Source: UBA966 sp046350355 (lineage in GTDB: Bacteria > Planctomycetota > Phycisphaerae > Phycisphaerales > SM1A02). From it: a stretch of DNA of 64,000 bases. Position 1 is the stretch's first letter; each line of letters opens with the position of its first letter. The notes under the pieces are model-generated. The model had not been told where the DNA came from. It made no database searches and saw only the letters and a list, made by a program, of their open reading frames with translations. The stretch is taken from assembly GCA_046350355.1 (NCBI GenBank), contig JAXMAN010000002.1, positions 806,001 to 870,000 of the forward strand, written 5' to 3'. This document shows positions 61,599 to 64,000 of this stretch, in pieces. The position numbers and the translations under genes are program-made.

Positions 61599-62960
61599 CT
61601 ACTTGCCCTTGCCCGCCTCGGCCTGTGTGCAGCTCCGACGCAGCGCCTCGACCGCCGGCTGACTGGCCAGTTCCGGTGTCGCGTCGCAGATCGCGATCGC
61701 GCGGCGGGCGGCGGCGCGCCGCTCGATCTCGAGCCTCCGCAGCTCCTCCGCCATCTGATCGCGATCGGCGGGGACCACGATCGAGCGCGCCTCGGAAACG
61801 ACGAGGTCCGTGATCTTCGCCTCCACTTGCTTGGCGAGTAGCGCCACCTTTGCGGCCTCCGCATCAAGATCTTCTGAGACTCGTCGAAGGGTCTCGCTTT
61901 CGGCGCTGCTCCGCGCGAGCGCCTGCGCGGACCGAACGACCGGGCCGAGTTCGTAGGGGTTGGGGTAGAGCGTCGGAAAGAGCTTCGCGTCGATGGCCGA
62001 CCGGAACGCGTCGGCCGCATCCGGCGAGAGCAGTGCGGCGAGCGCGTCTGCCCAACGACGATTCGCCGCGATGATCGCACGCTCCGGCTTGAGCTTGCTG
62101 GCAAGGCGGGCGGTGCGGTCGTCCAGGAGCGCCCGCAGGTCGCCGCCCAACCGCTGCCGGCTCTCGGCGTCTTGGAGGACCGACTCCAGGCGTCGTTCGA
62201 CACGCTTCTCGTGCAACGCAGCCAGCTCCGTGTCGTAGCCGAGGAGGGCGGTCCGCCATCGATCCTGGTCGCCGGGCGCGACCGCCCGCGCCGCCCCGGT
62301 CGTCGCGGCGAGGATGCGCAGGTCGAGGTCCGCCATCGGCAGGTCGCAAGGAAACTCCGAGCATCGCGATCGGCGCCGCAATTGCCGCATCGCATCGACG
62401 ACCGCTACGTCTTCATCGGCGGGAAGGCGACCGGCGATCTCGGAGAAGAGCCGCTCCTCCATCGCGACAAACCGTCGGAGCGCGCTCCGGCGCTCCGCGA
62501 GAAGTGAGCGAAACCGATCAAGCGCCCCGGGGGACGAGTCGGGCCCTCCGGAGGCAGCTACCTCGGCGGCCTGCTGGTAGGTCGCTCCGAAGACCTCGCC
62601 GTACGCGCGCGATTGAGTGGCGAGGTACGCCTGCGCGGTCGCCCGCACCGCGACGGCCGCCGCGTCGTCCATCCGGAGGGCGTCGATCCAGCGATCGACC
62701 TCGGCGGCCGTGAGCTCACCGGGGACTGCGACGTCGAAGAAAAGCTGGGGAGGCTCGAAGCGCGCGGGAGCGGCGGACTGCTCGCGCGTTGAATGATGCG
62801 GCGCCGCTCCGGGAGGGGTCGCGGCCGTGCCATCCTGATGAGCGGCGGCGCTGGCGGCGCAGCAGAGCGCGGAGGCCCACGCGAGCACGTTGGCGTGGCG
62901 AGAGGACAGTCCGAGCGGAGGGCGCCGCAGAGCCGGATGTGTGGCGTCGATGCTCGTCAT
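61599..62960 (-). CDS. Secreted helical protein, unknown function
   Basis: 453 residues. The signal peptide (about 1-40) is long, with hydrophobic core WASALCCAASAAA. The mature protein is strongly helical with many Arg/Glu and Ala, one CSEFPC pair and a PTLYPNPYELGPV block, then coiled coil (VALLAKQVEAKITDLVVSEA). It resembles large helical secreted proteins of planctomycetes without known function. First gene of a possible two-gene transcript with the DUF4041 gene. Its upstream region ends at the tRNA-Gly fragment. Confidence 0.68.
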   Translation of the reverse strand: MTSIDATHPALRRPPLGLSSRHANVLAWASALCCAASAAAHQDGTAATPPGAAPHHSTREQSAAPARFEPPQLFFDVAVPGELTAAEVDRWIDALRMDDAAAVAVRATAQAYLATQSRAYGEVFGATYQQAAEVAASGGPDSSPGALDRFRSLLAERRSALRRFVAMEERLFSEIAGRLPADEDVAVVDAMRQLRRRSRCSEFPCDLPMADLDLRILAATTGAARAVAPGDQDRWRTALLGYDTELAALHEKRVERRLESVLQDAESRQRLGGDLRALLDDRTARLASKLKPERAIIAANRRWADALAALLSPDAADAFRSAIDAKLFPTLYPNPYELGPVVRSAQALARSSAESETLRRVSEDLDAEAAKVALLAKQVEAKITDLVVSEARSIVVPADRDQMAEELRRLEIERRAAARRAIAICDATPELASQPAVEALRRSCTQAEAGKGK

Positions 62961-63024
62961 GACGATCCCGGTTCCGATCTTGCCACCGACGGCCGTACGG
63001 CACTCCCGGCAGCGCCGTCACGAA

Positions 63025-63066
63025 AGCGTGAGACGGGACTCGAACCCGCGACATTCAGCTTGGGAA
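63025..63066 (-). other. 3' fragment of tRNA-Gly(CCC), likely attachment site
   Basis: On the minus strand these 42 bases match tRNA-Gly(CCC) from the anticodon loop (TTCCCAA) through the right anticodon stem (GCTGA), variable loop, T stem GCGGG/CCCGT with loop TTCGAGT, acceptor CTCACGC and discriminator T. The left half is absent: the preceding bases do not pair with GCTGA and there is no D arm or GCGTGAG acceptor. So this is not a functional tRNA. Many tyrosine integrases recombine at the anticodon loop and leave exactly such a duplicate at the far end of the element. The element would extend to the right, past 64000. Confidence 0.8.
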
Positions 63067-63456
63067 TCGCGGTACCCGTGCTTTGCCGTCACCCGAAACG
63101 CTGTTCTAAGCCTCCAAACGCGGTTTGAGGATAGCGGGGGTGTGCCATTTGTCCCGCCCGCACCGCCGTATTTCCGTACTTCCGTACGGAAGTTCGGCGC
63201 ATCGTGTCATCGCCAGGCGCGCGCACACCCCCCGGCATCGGGGCCGCGGCCCCTCTCACGAGCGGGTACCGCGCAAGGGGGCCCCACGAAAACGCGAGCG
63301 CGTGCGCGGGCGCGAATCCGCGAGAGGCGAGACAGGCGAGGGAGCGCGAGTGTGTCCCGTTTCGACGGGCCCACCACGCGGTGCCCAAACCCGGACGGGT
63401 ACCCCCTGGGGGTGCCGGGGGGGGGTGCGCGGGTGCGTGCGGCTACGCTCGAGCCG
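63067..63456. other. Gap of 390 bp beside tRNA fragment
   Basis: No gene supported. It contains a perfect 16-bp palindrome at 63178-63193 and a nine-G run near 63420. Composition differs from the coding DNA to the left. Confidence 0.4.
63171..63193. promoter_or_regulatory. Perfect palindrome, possible protein-binding site
   Basis: ACTTCCGTACGGAAGT (63178-63193) is a perfect 16-bp palindrome. A further half site TTCCGTAC overlaps on its left (63172-63179), so TTCCGTAC occurs twice in direct repeat. This is the form of an operator for a dimeric DNA-binding protein near an element end. Confidence 0.4.
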
Positions 63457-63600
63457 ATGATGCCCCTTGCACTATTCAACCTCGGCGGGCTCGAGTGGGG
63501 TTGCTGTGGTGTGCTCCTCATGGCGGCGGTTGCGGCGATTCTGTTCGCCGCGTTCGCGCTCGGGCGGCGAAGTGCCGCACCGCGCGGGGAGCGCGACTAG
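63457..63600 (+). CDS. Small membrane ORF (47 residues)
   Basis: Product starts MMPLALFNLGG, has one hydrophobic helix (about 14-36, CCGVLLMAAVAAILFAAFAL) and a basic tail ending RRSAAPRGERD. The composition fits a genuine small membrane protein; ribosome site is weak. One copy of GCACTATTC lies inside it. Confidence 0.4.
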   Translation: MMPLALFNLGGLEWGCCGVLLMAAVAAILFAAFALGRRSAAPRGERD

Positions 63601-63708
63601 GCGCGCCGCTCGCGCCGCCGGACGGGGCCGATGCGTCTCCTCCTCGCGTTGTCTTTCGGCGCGCGTGAGCGCGGCCGTTGCTGTTCTTTCTGAAGGTGTG
63701 CCACCAGC

Positions 63709-63775
63709 GGCACTATTCACGGTCACGGTTTGGCACTATTCGCGTGCGTGAATAGTGCCGCCCACGGCACTATTC
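63709..63775. repeat. Cluster of GGCACTATTC repeats
   Basis: GGCACTATTC occurs at 63709-63718, 63732-63741 and 63766-63775, and inverted (GAATAGTGCC) at 63750-63759. The second and the inverted copy form a perfect 10-bp-arm hairpin with an eight-base loop. A further copy lacking the first G is at 63469-63477. The last copy overlaps the stop codon of the winged-helix gene. Possible iterons of a replication origin, or an operator array. Confidence 0.65.
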
Positions 63776-64000
63776 CGAAGGGGTGCCGGGGGCATCGTCG
63801 GACTCCTCGGGCGAGTCCCTCGCCGCGCTGTCGCCGGGCGGTGGAGGGGGTGACGCGAGGAGCTCGTATTCGTTCGTGGTGCGCCGCCCGCGCTCGCCCA
63901 CCGTGCGCCCGCGCACGGGCACCCGGAGGAGCCCGCGCCGCTCGAGTGCTCGGGTTGCGCGCGCGGCGTGTTCTCGTCGCACGCCCGCGAGCGCGGCGAT
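63770..64000 (-). CDS. Winged-helix DNA-binding protein, 5' part beyond window
   Basis: Only the C-terminal 76 residues are visible. They contain a winged helix-turn-helix (IAALAGVRREHAARATRALE, then RRGLLRV and GRRTTNEYELL). The tail is short, Pro/Ser/Glu-rich. This pattern (replicated HTH with a GRR-x-x-N-x-Y wing) is common in plasmid and phage replication initiators and similar DNA-binding proteins. The gene runs toward the repeat cluster, which begins at its stop codon. Whether it is a replication protein cannot be decided from the visible part. Confidence 0.6.
   Translation of the reverse strand: MAALAGVRREHAARATRALERRGLLRVPVRGRTVGERGRRTTNEYELLASPPPPPGDSAARDSPEESDDAPGTPSE

Noticed and set aside
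63018..63031. TCACGAAAGCGTGA as an independent regulatory palindrome
   Set aside because: Its right half is the acceptor end of the tRNA-Gly fragment; the short stem may be incidental or part of the recombination core, not a separate feature.
62890..63600. Long plus-strand frame through the tRNA-Gly fragment (ETGLEPATFSLG)
   Set aside because: The first part is again the antisense-tRNA artefact. Only the last 47 codons, from 63457, are kept as a possible small gene.

Overview
The window is very GC-rich chromosomal DNA from a planctomycete, most likely a member of the Phycisphaerae. The gene content points there: a paired PSCyt1/DUF1549/DUF1553 protein and DUF1501 protein, a DUF1080 protein, type III glutamine synthetase, a PknB-like kinase fused to TPR-type repeats, several membrane proteins ending in a small four-cysteine zinc ribbon, and a secreted protein with a PEP-CTERM-like tail. 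No rRNA, insertion sequence or CRISPR array was seen.

Layout. 1-10.7 kb is housekeeping: trigger factor (cut by the left edge), type III glutamine synthetase, a MoxR-type ATPase with its VWA partner, a CorA channel coupled to a small phosphoesterase, and glutamyl-tRNA synthetase. A tRNA-Val(GAC) follows. 10.9-22 kb is an accessory stretch with weaker codon bias and long gaps. It holds an ankyrin protein, three zinc-ribbon membrane proteins, a lipoprotein, a family of tandem paralogues and several gene fragments; almost nothing in it can be named. An identical 25-bp palindromic terminator sits just after the tRNA-Val and again at 22.75 kb, and an imperfect inverted repeat of about 78 bp lies at 11.6 and 16.8 kb.

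22-45.8 kb is dense and often translationally coupled: a CDP-alcohol phosphatidyltransferase, the kinase-TPR protein, a DUF1080/two-domain protease pair, an RluA-type pseudouridine synthase, a chain of polysaccharide deacetylase, MscS channel and aminotransferase, a deoxyhypusine-synthase-like enzyme, an M48 lipoprotein peptidase, an envelope lipoprotein operon (COG3014, YcfL, LpoB and one more), an AIM24/TIGR00266 protein, an RMD1/phosphodiesterase pair, a cytochrome P450 and an MscS channel with a cyclic-nucleotide-binding domain. 45.9-55.1 kb is entirely minus strand: a hybrid histidine kinase, the PSCyt1 and DUF1501 genes, then an ECF sigma factor, a putative anti-sigma protein and a PDZ lipoprotein. 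Clear terminators close both parts. 55.3-63 kb holds a four-helix membrane protein, a class V aminotransferase, DUF4239, PAC2, a PEP-CTERM protein, a DUF4041/GIY-YIG protein and a secreted helical protein.

The last kilobase looks like the edge of an integrated element. A 42-bp piece of tRNA-Gly(CCC), running exactly from the anticodon loop to the discriminator base, is followed by a perfect 16-bp palindrome, a tiny membrane ORF, a cluster of GGCACTATTC repeats and the C-terminal end of a winged-helix protein of the kind found in plasmid and phage replication proteins. This junction and the 10.9-22 kb accessory block are the two places most worth following up.
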